Source: Hahella sp. HNIBRBA332 (GTDB lineage: Bacteria > Pseudomonadota > Gammaproteobacteria > Pseudomonadales > Oleiphilaceae). From it: DNA of 64,000 nucleotides. The stretch spans positions 4,172,501-4,236,500 of the forward strand of contig NZ_CP132203.1 of the NCBI RefSeq assembly GCF_030719035.1, written 5' to 3'. Made by a program: the position numbers and the translations under genes. Below the pieces are notes generated by a model, which saw nothing but the letters and a program-made list of their open reading frames with translations, searched no databases and was not told where the DNA came from. Below are positions 1 through 6,609 of the stretch, piece by piece; position 1 is the stretch's first letter, and each line of letters begins with the position of its first letter.

Positions 1-209
1 GAGGCTAGCGCCTGTTCCAATTCCCTTACACGCCGGGATTGCCCTTCCGCCAGATAGGACGCTTCCAGACCAAATGTGTCATATTTGTTTTCCGCTACGC
101 TTTCTGTATGGGTGGCGGTTTCATGAGCGGTATTGGCCGCCTGCTGGGCGACGGCCAGGTCGTCCTGTAGTTTGGCGATAATCAGTTGATGAATTTTCTC
201 TTTTCGCAT
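1..209 (-). CDS. GreAB-like transcription factor, N-terminal part (cut by window edge)
   Basis: The reading frame starts at an ATG at 209 and stays open to the window edge, giving 69 residues. It begins MRKEKIHQLIIAKLQDDLAV and contains ENKYDTFGLEASYLAEGQ. This is typical of small GreA/GreB-related proteins with an N-terminal coiled coil followed by a KYDT..LEASYLAEGQ stretch. In that family the protein is thought to act at the RNA polymerase secondary channel, but many members are uncharacterised. The C-terminal domain is outside the window. It is transcribed leftwards, away from the peptidase terminator. Confidence 0.75.
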   Translation of the reverse strand, partial: MRKEKIHQLIIAKLQDDLAVAQQAANTAHETATHTESVAENKYDTFGLEASYLAEGQSRRVRELEQALA

Positions 210-404
210 GGTCCTAAAGCACAATGGCGCAGAAAACGAAGACTGTGATTAACATGGCGACACGCCGCGAGAGACAGGCGTTGACATGAAAAGACCCGTC
301 CGTTCAGACAAATAGAGGGATGCAGTTTGTCCGCCGGATGAATAAATAAACCAGATTCGGATTCCTGTCCATATCCACTATGAAAAGAGCAGTCTATAAG
401 CCAC

Positions 405-441
405 AAAAAAGCCCGGAACCGCACGAGTCGGCGCCGGGCTA
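405..441 (-). terminator. Intrinsic terminator of the M28 peptidase gene
   Basis: On the minus strand, arms AGCCCGG and CCGGGCT close a GC-rich hairpin followed by a run of T. It lies about 35 bases past the stop codon of the peptidase gene. Confidence 0.75.
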
Positions 442-475
442 AGCGCTATGGGTCTATCAACCAAGGATCAGTGGA

Positions 476-2110
476 TTATTTAATCCAGTGTTTACCCCAG
501 TGAGTAATGTCATAGGAAGAAGCGCTGGAGCTCGCGCTGAATGCGCGCATCGCCGCCACGCCTTCGTCTTTCTTCGCCGCCGCCTCGATTTCATCATCGA
601 TGACTTTGGTGGACAGAGACAACCAGCTGGTTACGAACGCCACAGCGTCGATATTGATTTCCAGTGCGTCCTGCGCGATGTTGTTGATGTTATCGCAAGC
701 CTGGTGGTAGCAGGGGTCCAGAGCGACACCAGCGTCGCCGCCATATTTCTCCGCCTGCTCTTCCGTCTTCGCGACTTCCGCGCCAGTGAACAGACCGCCG
801 AAGGCTACGCCGTCAGTAAAGAACTGCGCATAGTCGGAACGGAAGCTGATCTCGGTGCCTTCATAAGGCAGCGCACGCAGCTTGTAGTAGTCTTCGAACA
901 GTTTTTCAGTGGCTTTGGATCCAGGAGGACCTTCCAGACCAAAGTCAGAACCGTCGCCGTCATAAATCATGTAAGCGAAGTTCGGAGAAGCGATCATATC
1001 GAAGTTCAGGTAGACCTTAATCTTCTTAAGCTCGTCTTCCGGCAGGTTCTGCACGTAGTGTGTGGAGCCAACCAGACCTGACTCCTCCGCACCCCACCAT
1101 GCGAAGCGGATTTTGTTGCGTGGATGCGCGCGACGCATTTGCTGCGCCAGTTCCAGCAACGCAGCGCTACCAGAGCCGTTATCGTTGATGCCAGCGCCTT
1201 CGTAGACGGAGTCAAGGTGCGAGCCGACCATGACCACGTTGTCCGGGTTGCCTCTTCTGGACTCAGCAATCACGTTGACGGTTTCAGTTTGCTTTCTCAC
1301 CACGTCGGTTACCACATGCATCTGCAGCCCTTCAGCGCCCGCCCATGCTGCGCCGTTGTCGTAGGTCGCGAACACAACAGGAATGCCCCCAGTGTAATCA
1401 TCGCCCAAAGTAGCGTTCATCAGACCTTTGCGGTCTTCAGTATTACCCTGGTTGAAGATGATGACGCCGATTGCGCCAGCCGCCGCTGCATTTTCCGCTT
1501 TGATCTGGAAAGTACAGGAGCCGCGCTGAACCAATGCGATGGAGCCGGCCGGGAAGCCGGCGAAGTCTTCCGCCTCACAGCCGCTGGTGGAGGCGTTATC
1601 CGGGCCCAACGCCAGATCAACCGCAGCCACAGGGCCGGTTACATCGCCTGCGTCGGTTTGCGACAGATAAGTGAAGTCAACTTCCCATTCATAAGAAGTG
1701 GTGTCAGGAGCGGTGGTCTCCAAAGTTCCTGGGCCCTGCGGATAGAAGGCGTTGAACGGGAATGGAGCCAGCGTTACGTCATAACCCGCGCTTTCCAGCG
1801 TGGATTTGATGTAGTCGACGGAAGCGTCGTAACCCGGCAAGCCAGCAGCGCGAGTGCCGTCGTTAGCGCCAGCGATGTCGTTCAACATTTGCAGGTGCGA
1901 CATGACGTTTTTAGCCTGCATACAACGAGGCAGTCCCCAAGGGGAGTTATTCAAAACGCCAAAGCGGCATTCCAGTGGGTGCAGGCGGTCTGGGCTCCAG
2001 AACTCATTCAAAAGATCGCTGCGTGAAGGGGGCGCCGAATGAGCGGCGGTGGCGAGAGCAAGAGTAAGGGAGCTCAAAGCCATGGATAGGCTTGTCTTCT
2101 TCGTTAGCAT
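476..2110 (-). CDS. Secreted M28 family zinc aminopeptidase with PA domain
   Basis: 544 residues. A signal peptide (MLTKKTSLSMALSSL...ATAAHSA) is followed by a protease-associated domain at about residues 155-265 (LVQRGSCTFQIKAENA) inserted before the M28 catalytic core. Metal-binding motifs of the M28A group are visible: GSHLDSV near residue 295, GINDNGSGSAA, FAWWGAEESGLVGS, FRSDYAQF and CYHQACDN near the C terminus. These match the usual His, bridging Asp, catalytic Glu, Asp and His ligands. The family removes N-terminal residues from peptides outside the cell. The gene is monocistronic with its own terminator. Substrate preference cannot be read from the sequence. Confidence 0.92.
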   Translation of the reverse strand: MLTKKTSLSMALSSLTLALATAAHSAPPSRSDLLNEFWSPDRLHPLECRFGVLNNSPWGLPRCMQAKNVMSHLQMLNDIAGANDGTRAAGLPGYDASVDYIKSTLESAGYDVTLAPFPFNAFYPQGPGTLETTAPDTTSYEWEVDFTYLSQTDAGDVTGPVAAVDLALGPDNASTSGCEAEDFAGFPAGSIALVQRGSCTFQIKAENAAAAGAIGVIIFNQGNTEDRKGLMNATLGDDYTGGIPVVFATYDNGAAWAGAEGLQMHVVTDVVRKQTETVNVIAESRRGNPDNVVMVGSHLDSVYEGAGINDNGSGSAALLELAQQMRRAHPRNKIRFAWWGAEESGLVGSTHYVQNLPEDELKKIKVYLNFDMIASPNFAYMIYDGDGSDFGLEGPPGSKATEKLFEDYYKLRALPYEGTEISFRSDYAQFFTDGVAFGGLFTGAEVAKTEEQAEKYGGDAGVALDPCYHQACDNINNIAQDALEINIDAVAFVTSWLSLSTKVIDDEIEAAAKKDEGVAAMRAFSASSSASSYDITHWGKHWIK

Positions 2111-2304
2111 TTATTCCTCCAGTCCATATAGGAGATTTCTTTTTATCTGATAGGCCTGCTTTTGGCCGGCTATCATTTTCGCCCTATACAACTCCTCCTA
2201 GGCGCGATCAGTCTATAGTAGTCAGATTGAGTCTATGCGGAAGGGGTTAGTCCGGGCTTTAGATAGGTAATTACCGAAGGCCCTTATCCCTCACGTTTAA
2301 TTAA

Positions 2305-2329
2305 TGTGAAGGCGCTCACACTTTATAAT
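2305..2329 (+). promoter_or_regulatory. CRP/Vfr-type palindrome next to a -10-like box
   Basis: The 2111-2500 gap has no gene. It holds TGTGA-N6-TCACA (2305-2320), the consensus CRP/Vfr palindrome, followed by TATAAT at 2324-2329. The gap separates a leftward peptidase gene from a rightward crotonase gene, so the site could serve either. Its overlap with the likely -35 region of the rightward promoter would suit repression of the crotonase gene or activation of the peptidase. This assignment is inference. Confidence 0.5.
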
Positions 2330-2500
2330 GTCAACCCTTAGCGGACTAAGCCAATAGTCTCGATTGGACAATAAGTTAGCACGCACAAACCGTTTTATCG
2401 CCCAACTCAATCGCCGTCCTGAAAAGGTTTATATGCCATAATACGCCGCCTGATAAACCACATAACAATATGACAATCACACACAGTTAAGGAGTCCGCG

Positions 2501-3190
2501 ATGAGCGAATTATTGAGTTATGAACTCAAGGACAATGTTGCCGTCATTACGCTGAACAACGGCAAAGTCAACGCCTTTTCCCCGCAATTGATCGAAGAGT
2601 TCAACGCCGCATTAGACGCGGCGGAGCAGAATAAAGCCGTGGTGGTGATTACAGGAACTCCGGGCATGCTCTCCGGCGGCTATGACTTGAAAGTCATGAC
2701 GCAAAGCATGGAATCAGCCATGGCGCTGGTTAAACAGGGTTCCACCCTGTCTCACCGCCTGCTTTCCTTCCCCATGCCGATTATCGTCGCCTGTCCTGGC
2801 CACGCCGTCGCAAAAGGCGCTTTCCTGTTGTTATCCGCCGACCTGCGTATTGGCGTCGAAGGCCCCTATAAAATAGGCCTGAATGAAGTAGCTATCGGCA
2901 TGACCATGCATCACGCCGGCATCGCCATCGCCCGCGCGCGCCTGGCGCCGGTATACCTCAACCGTTGCGTCATTAACGCAGAGATGTTTGCACCTCAACA
3001 GGCCAAAGAAGCCGGTTTTCTCGACATCGTCGTAGACGAGCCTGAACTGATGGCGCGAGCGATGGAAGAAGCCAAGAAAATGACAGCGTTGAATTTGAAA
3101 GCGCACAAGAACACCAAACTGAAAGTGCGCAGCGCGTTCTTGAGCGAATTGGCGGAAGCCATCGAGAAAGACGCGACTGGATCACTGTAA
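2501..3190 (+). CDS. Crotonase (enoyl-CoA hydratase/isomerase) family protein
   Basis: 229 residues, with an AAGGAG Shine-Dalgarno about 8 bases before the ATG. The crotonase fold is evident from VAVITLNNGKVNAFSPQLIEEF at the N terminus, TGTPGMLSGGYDLKVM (first oxyanion-hole segment) near residue 55, and ACPGHAVAKGAFLLLSADLRIG near residue 95. The family acts on acyl-CoA thioesters (hydration, isomerisation or hydrolysis). At 229 residues it is shorter than typical 255-260 residue hydratases. Usual catalytic Glu positions are not obvious, so the exact reaction is uncertain. It is monocistronic and converges with the regulator gene downstream. Confidence 0.85.
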   Translation: MSELLSYELKDNVAVITLNNGKVNAFSPQLIEEFNAALDAAEQNKAVVVITGTPGMLSGGYDLKVMTQSMESAMALVKQGSTLSHRLLSFPMPIIVACPGHAVAKGAFLLLSADLRIGVEGPYKIGLNEVAIGMTMHHAGIAIARARLAPVYLNRCVINAEMFAPQQAKEAGFLDIVVDEPELMARAMEEAKKMTALNLKAHKNTKLKVRSAFLSELAEAIEKDATGSL

Positions 3191-3221
3191 TCCCAAACTT
3201 CACAGGCGCGCCCGCTGACGG

Positions 3222-3860
3222 TTAAGTTTTCAAAGTAAATCGATAACAGCAGCGACGCGCGCCTTTCAACACATGTTCTGTCCGCTCTACCGTTGCAAGC
3301 TCTTCAAAGCAACGCTGGAAATTTTGCAGCTCCGCTCGACATAATCCCTGACAATGCTGCGCCGCCACGCAAACAGGACAATGGTTTTCCACCAGATACC
3401 AAACTCCCTCGTCCTGCTCAAAAAAAGCGTCCGCCATATACCCTTCCGCGCTGCGTAGCTCCGCCAGTTTGGCGATTCGCCCCGCTACATCAGGATACAC
3501 AGATAACGCGGTTAAGTAGCTCTGCAGTTGTCTGGCGTTACGCGCCTCAATGAGCTTCTCCAACCCCTCTTCCCCAAACACCTCACGGGTGGACGCGATC
3601 AAGTCGACGGTCAGATTGGCGTGACTATCCGGAAACCGGCTCTGCGCCTTTTCCGTCAGACGCCAGACCGCTACAGGACGTCCACGCGCCTTCCTTTCCT
3701 CTACGCTATACAAAAGACCTTCCTGCTCCAGCTTAGCTATGTGCTGCCTGGCGCCCATCGTGGTCATGCCCAACATCCCCCCTAATTTGGGGGCGCTGGC
3801 CGGCCCTCGGGATTTAATCAAGTACAGAATACGCTCGCCGCTGTCTTCCTGCGTCGTCAA
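3222..3860 (-). CDS. SufR/COG2345-type winged-helix regulator with a four-cysteine cluster
   Basis: 212 residues. An N-terminal winged helix (about 1-75) contains GMTTMGARQHIAKLEQEGLL. The C-terminal half has NHCPVCVAAQHCQGLCRAEL followed by GARRCCYR. This matches the Fe-S-binding pattern of SufR-like COG2345 regulators, which sense iron-sulfur status or redox and usually repress. Two copies of an 11-4-11 palindrome lie just upstream, between this gene and the divergent VOC gene, which suggests autoregulation and control of that gene. No suf genes are in the window, so the regulon is probably different from that of SufR. Confidence 0.82.
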   Translation of the reverse strand: MTTQEDSGERILYLIKSRGPASAPKLGGMLGMTTMGARQHIAKLEQEGLLYSVEERKARGRPVAVWRLTEKAQSRFPDSHANLTVDLIASTREVFGEEGLEKLIEARNARQLQSYLTALSVYPDVAGRIAKLAELRSAEGYMADAFFEQDEGVWYLVENHCPVCVAAQHCQGLCRAELQNFQRCFEELATVERTEHVLKGARRCCYRFTLKT

Positions 3861-3917
3861 AGAAGTCTCACTCTTACAATAAATGGGTAGCGTCTCAGTA
3901 TACGTTGATAGGAAAAA

Positions 3918-3943
3918 TTTAGTAAAGCGATAGCTTTACTAAA
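3918..3943. promoter_or_regulatory. Perfect inverted-repeat operator, copy 1
   Basis: Arms TTTAGTAAAGC and GCTTTACTAAA are perfectly complementary around a 4-base spacer. The site lies between the divergent four-cysteine regulator and VOC genes and is the likely operator of that regulator. Confidence 0.75.
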
Positions 3944-3964
3944 GACAGGAACAGGAATAATCTA

Positions 3965-3990
3965 TTTTGGAAAGCAAAAGCTTTACTAAA
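3965..3990. promoter_or_regulatory. Inverted-repeat operator, copy 2
   Basis: The right arm GCTTTACTAAA is identical to copy 1. The left arm TTTTGGAAAGC differs at two positions. The 11-4-11 layout is the same, and its centre is 47 bases from that of copy 1. A repeated palindrome supports cooperative binding of two dimers. Confidence 0.68.
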
Positions 3991-4042
3991 TAAATCCAAC
4001 AACAAACACGACCCTGCCCGGGGCGACAATGGAGGACGAACC

Positions 4043-4450
4043 ATGTATCTGGAACACGCTAACATCACCGTTGAATCCATCGAAAAATCCACGGAGTTTT
4101 TGCAAGCCGCCTTCCCTGACTTTGTATTACGGGGCGAAGGAAATCTGATGAATCAAAACGGCAGATGGGCCCATGTGGGCAATGACCGCTTCTACTTCGC
4201 GCTACAGCAGTGCGATAACCATCTAAGCGATGTCAGCACCCGCTATATCAACGACGGCATTAACCATATTGGCATGGTGGTGGAGGATCTCGATGGAGTG
4301 ACAGGCCGCTTGCAGCAGCGCGGTTACGACGGTTATGAAACAGAGTCTAATCCATTCCGCCGTAGAGCCTACTATTTCGACCCTAACGGCATCGAGTGGG
4401 AATTTGTACAATATCTGAGCGAAAGTCCTGCGGAGAAAAACCGTTATTAA
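4043..4450 (+). CDS. VOC (glyoxalase/bleomycin-resistance) family protein
   Basis: 135 residues with the paired beta-alpha-beta modules of the vicinal oxygen chelate fold: MYLEHANITVESIEKSTEFL at the start and NHIGMVVEDLDGVTGRLQQRGY near residue 75, ending in FDPNGIEWEFVQYL. The metal-ligand positions typical of the fold (His near the N terminus, Glu in WEFVQ) are present. A Shine-Dalgarno (GGAGG) precedes the ATG. The gene is divergent from the four-cysteine regulator and has the two palindromic operators in its promoter, so it is probably in that regulon. The substrate is unknown. Confidence 0.85.
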   Translation: MYLEHANITVESIEKSTEFLQAAFPDFVLRGEGNLMNQNGRWAHVGNDRFYFALQQCDNHLSDVSTRYINDGINHIGMVVEDLDGVTGRLQQRGYDGYETESNPFRRRAYYFDPNGIEWEFVQYLSESPAEKNRY

Positions 4451-4483
4451 ATAGCCCAGTCAAAGCCGCACCTTTAACACGTT

Positions 4484-4508
4484 AAACGCCCCGTTGATGG
4501 GGCGTTTC
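4484..4508 (+). terminator. Intrinsic terminator after the VOC gene
   Basis: AAACGCCCC and GGGGCGTTT form a hairpin with a six-base loop, ending in a short T run. Confidence 0.7.
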
Positions 4509-4675
4509 ATTGCGATACCAGAAAAATTGTCGGTTTAGCGATCAACGTGCAGGAAAAGTCCATTTATAAGGCTTTTATTTAACAAAGTTTCACAAATAAC
4601 CGCGAAATAATTATCGGAGAATCCCGCCGCCTTCGGATACCATGACTCAACATTACTACAAGAATTGAGAGTGCT

Positions 4676-4918
4676 ATGACCAAGTTAGTCTTTCGGGTCG
4701 CAGTCAAGCAAAGTGAGAAAGCGGACTACTTCTCGTCGATACCCGGACTTCTGGTTTGCGGCGTGGGAGGCACGCTGGAGGAAACGCTGGCCAACACCCA
4801 GCTCATCATCGCTGACTACCTAAAAGACAGCATCAATGCCCCTGTTGCGGCGATAGCGGATACCAAAGTCACTTATACTGACGTCACTTGGCATATCGTC
4901 GAAATTAACCGTCCATAA
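4676..4918 (+). CDS. Small HicB-like protein without a HicA partner
   Basis: 80 residues. The segment YFSSIPGLLVCGVGGTLEETLANTQ resembles the HicB antitoxin N-terminal fold, in which a short strand ending in P-G-x is followed by a T-x-E-E-A-x-x-N helix. No HicA-like double-stranded-RNA-binding toxin is adjacent and there is no C-terminal DNA-binding domain. It is probably a solitary HicB-fold protein of unknown role. The ATG follows a short GAGAG stretch. Confidence 0.6.
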   Translation: MTKLVFRVAVKQSEKADYFSSIPGLLVCGVGGTLEETLANTQLIIADYLKDSINAPVAAIADTKVTYTDVTWHIVEINRP

Positions 4919-4991
4919 CTTCAGGTTACTCTGGGCGTAACATCGCACGAACGCAGCTTGCGCACGTTTAGGCGCTGAGTTTCGGTTCACG

Positions 4992-5298
4992 CTACTGACA
5001 GCCTAGCGACATTTCTTCATACCCAACGATAAGATCAGCGGAGACGACGATCCTTCGCAAAGTATCGCTGCTTTTCTCATAAAACCAGAGTGACTGATCT
5101 ACGCCTTGGGAGTCACTAACCCGTATATCGCTGCTCTTTAATACCTTGTCACAAGAAGGGACCGGAAAGCGCATTAATAAAGCAATTTCTCGACTGACGG
5201 CATCTTCAACCCGCCCAGCGAACTCGCTCCCACTGAATAAAATATCCAACTCCAAACCCTAGCGAGAGGCAAAGCACCGCCACAATAACTGTCTTCAT
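4992..5298 (-). pseudogene. Small signal-anchored hypothetical protein, probably frameshifted
   Basis: An ATG at 5298 opens MKTVIVAVLCLSLGFGVGYF, a convincing signal or membrane anchor, but that frame stops after about 30 residues. The frame displaced by one base, from about 5255 to the stop at 4992, reads on as LFSGSEFAGRVEDAVSREIA... and ends EEMSLGCQ. Removing one base from the TTTT run at 5239-5242 would join the two into one protein of about 100 residues. Either the gene carries a one-base insertion or the sequence has an error. The function is not recognised. Confidence 0.4.
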
Positions 5299-5392
5299 CT
5301 GCACACTCTGATATCCAACAAGCTTCAGACAGACAATTTACAGCATCAGAGAAATTGAATCGAAGCTGGATAGAACGAAGTTATAGAAGAAA

Positions 5393-5517
5393 GCCGACGA
5401 CAAAGATTTGCATGACAATCTCGCGAGCTCTACCTACTGAGCTACAGTCACAAAAGACTGCCGGGGCTCGAACCCGGGACCTCGCGAATCAATGTAGTCA
5501 TACAGGCATTCGTCAGC
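5393..5517 (-). ncRNA. Y RNA-like unit Y10 (long, tRNA-mimic)
   Basis: Last unit of the array. The outer helix is GACGA/UCGUC where the other long units have GGCGA/UCGCC, a compensatory G-C to A-U change. The Ro-type signature is GACGAAUG at the 5' side and UUGUCGUC at the 3' side. The second helix is GUAUGAC/GUCAUGC. The inserted module has a T arm (CCGGG-UUCGAGC-CCCGG), an acceptor-like hairpin (CAGUC-loop-GACUG) and a D arm (GCUC-AGUAGGUA-GAGC), in that permuted order. Confidence 0.85.
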
Positions 5518-5524
5518 GCAAACC

Positions 5525-5615
5525 AAAACGCTTTTCCATATTCGCCCAATGCTGAGACTCAGGATATTCCTCAGCTCTGGCGTTATGGAGAAACGCTCTT
5601 GTGAGCGCTTCCCTT
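5525..5615 (-). other. Inter-cassette hairpin element H3 (attenuator-like)
   Basis: Third copy of the element that follows each cassette. Segment 1 (GGGAAGCGCUC), segment 2 (GAGCGUUUCUCC) and segment 3 (UAUGGAAAAGCGUUUU) are arranged so that segment 2 can pair with either 1 or 3. This copy is longer than H1 and H2 because it has an extra internal stem between segments 2 and 3. Confidence 0.6.
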
Positions 5616-5616
5616 C

Positions 5617-5676
5617 AGCGACAAAAATGCATAAGACGCAGCATGGTTTCAGTATGTAGTCTTATACGCATTCGCT
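5617..5676 (-). ncRNA. Y RNA-like unit Y9 (long-type stem, tRNA-like module lost)
   Basis: About 60 bases. The ends carry the long-unit signature (GCGAAUG and UUGUCGC; helix AGCGA/UCGCU) and the second helix GUAUAAGAC/GUCUUAUGC, with conserved ACUACAU just inside. The T arm, acceptor-like hairpin and D arm are absent, and the loop is about 20 bases. It occupies the slot held by long units Y3 and Y6 in the other two cassettes. Confidence 0.75.
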
Positions 5677-5691
5677 AAAAAGAGCAAAAAT

Positions 5692-5746
5692 GGCCAACAA
5701 GCGCAGTGCAAGGCCCGAAATATGTAGCCCTGCAAGGTATTTGGCC
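5692..5746 (-). ncRNA. Y RNA-like unit Y8 (short)
   Basis: About 55 bases. The terminal helix is GGCCAA/UUGGCC with UUG on the 3' side. The inner stem is UGCAGGGC/GCCUUGCA (one G-U) enclosing UACAU. The class-typical AAAUG is AAAUA here. It has no tRNA-like module. Confidence 0.7.
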
Positions 5747-5754
5747 TAAAAAGC

Positions 5755-5879
5755 CGGCGACAAAAGTTTGTATGACGCATATACCGCGCGCCTTTACCAA
5801 TGGGCCACAACTGTAAACAGTCGCCGGGATTCGAACCCGGAAATTCGCAGCCCCGATGTAGTCATACGGGCATTCGCCG
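5755..5879 (-). ncRNA. Y RNA-like unit Y7 (long, tRNA-mimic)
   Basis: Outer helix CGGCGA/UCGCCG, signature GGCGAAUG/UUGUCGCC, second helix GUAUGAC/GUCAUAC. The module has a T arm (CCGGG-UUCGAAU-CCCGG), an acceptor-like hairpin (GACUG-UUUA-CAGUU) and an unusual but paired D arm (GCC-CAUUGGUAAA-GGC). Confidence 0.85.
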
Positions 5880-5910
5880 ACTTACCAAAGAACCCTTGCA
5901 TCAGATGCAA

Positions 5911-5968
5911 AAGCGCTTTCCCATAATTTACTCATTATGGGGAAACGCTCTTGCAAGCCTTTCCCTTC
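5911..5968 (-). other. Inter-cassette hairpin element H2 (attenuator-like)
   Basis: Segment 1 (GGGAAAGGCUUG) can pair with segment 2 (AGAGCGUUUCCC). Segment 2 plus CAUAA can instead pair with segment 3 (UUAUGGGAAAGCGCU), which is followed by UUUU. It starts directly after the 3' end of Y6. Confidence 0.62.
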
Positions 5969-6092
5969 GGCGACGAGAGTGTGTGTGACAGTCCTGCTCT
6001 CCCGACTGAGCTACCACGCCATTTTAAGCGTGGGCGGGACTCGAACCCGCGACCTGGCCATTAAAAGTGGTGTAGTCACACAGGCATTCGCC
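5969..6092 (-). ncRNA. Y RNA-like unit Y6 (long, tRNA-mimic)
   Basis: Outer helix GGCGA/UCGCC, second helix GUGUGAC/GUCACAC (both strands changed relative to Y1). The module has a T arm (GCGGG-UUCGAGU-CCCGC), an acceptor-like hairpin (CCACGC-loop-GCGUGG) and a D arm (GCUC-AGUCGGGA-GAGC). The 3' signature is CUCGUCGCC rather than UUGUCGCC, a departure at the Ro-contact bases. Confidence 0.83.
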
Positions 6093-6108
6093 AAAACTCA
6101 AATAAGGC

Positions 6109-6170
6109 GGCCAACAAAAAACAGCCAGGAAGTTATTTGGGAAAAATGTAATCCTGACCAGCATTTGGCC
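6109..6170 (-). ncRNA. Y RNA-like unit Y5 (short)
   Basis: About 62 bases. Ends are GGCCAAAUG and UUGUUGGCC, with terminal helix GGCCAA/UUGGCC. The inner stem is GGUCAGGA/UCCUGGCU (including G-U pairs) enclosing UUACAU. It has no tRNA-like module. Confidence 0.72.
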
Positions 6171-6180
6171 TAAAAAAAGA

Positions 6181-6306
6181 CCAGCGACAATAAGGGCGTA
6201 TGACATCTAAACACGCGCGCTACCACTGCGCTACGGCTGTCAACCAACCGCCGGGATTCGAACCCAGGGCCTCGCGTCCCCATGTAGTCATACTGGCATT
6301 CGCCGG
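6181..6306 (-). ncRNA. Y RNA-like unit Y4 (long, tRNA-mimic)
   Basis: Outer helix CCGGCGA/UCGCUGG with one G-U pair, signature GGCGAAUG/UUGUCGC, second helix GUAUGAC/GUCAUAC. The module has a T arm (CUGGG-UUCGAAU-CCCGG), an acceptor-like hairpin (CGGUU-GGUUGAC-AGCCG) and a D arm (GCGC-AGUGGUA-GCGC). Confidence 0.85.
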
Positions 6307-6340
6307 TTTAACTTTTAAAAACGTCTGTTTATCTCTCCTT

Positions 6341-6398
6341 AAAACGCTTTCCCATAACCTTCGTGTCATGGGGAAACGCTCTCACGAGCCTTTCCCTT
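6341..6398 (-). other. Inter-cassette hairpin element H1 (attenuator-like)
   Basis: Segment 1:2 hairpin is GGGAAA-GGCUC-GUGA-GAGC-GUUUCCC. The alternative 2:3 hairpin pairs GCGUUUCCCCAU with AUGGGAAAGCG and is followed by UUUU. It begins at the 3' end of Y3. Confidence 0.62.
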
Positions 6399-6399
6399 C

Positions 6400-6527
6400 G
6401 GCGACAAATGTGTGTGAGATACTTTCCTGCTCTATCCAATTGAGCTACCGCGCAAGACTTCCGCGCGAACGGGACTCGAACCCGCAACCTGGTCGTTAAC
6501 AGCGATGTAATCCCACTGGCATTCGCC
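6400..6527 (-). ncRNA. Y RNA-like unit Y3 (long, tRNA-mimic)
   Basis: Outer helix GGCGA/UCGCC, signature GGCGAAUG/UUGUCGCC, second helix GUGGGAU/AUCUCAC (one G-U). The module has a T arm (GCGGG-UUCGAGU-CCCGU), an acceptor-like hairpin (CGCGC-loop-GCGCG) and a D arm (GCUC-AAUUGGAUA-GAGC). Confidence 0.85.
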
Positions 6528-6542
6528 AAAATCAACATTGGG

Positions 6543-6599
6543 CGGCCAACAAGTTATGGTCTGGATGTTTTTGGATGTAATCCTGACCGACATTTGGCC
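6543..6599 (-). ncRNA. Y RNA-like unit Y2 (short)
   Basis: About 57 bases. Ends are GGCCAAAUG and UUGUUGGCC. The inner stem is GGUCAGGAU/AUCCAGACC with one A-A mismatch, enclosing UACAU. It has no tRNA-like module. Confidence 0.72.
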
Positions 6600-6609
6600 T
6601 TAAAAAACA

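Noticed and set aside
182..424. An 80-residue minus-strand ORF between the GreAB-like gene and the peptidase terminator.
   Set aside because: It overlaps the supported terminator and the start of the GreAB-like gene, and its composition is not protein-like.
4676..4918. Complete HicAB toxin-antitoxin module.
   Set aside because: Only a HicB-like fold is visible. No HicA-like ORF lies on either side and the DNA-binding domain is absent.
5800..6538. Short ORFs on both strands inside the array.
   Set aside because: They run through the RNA units and repeat because the units repeat. None has a Shine-Dalgarno or a protein-like composition.
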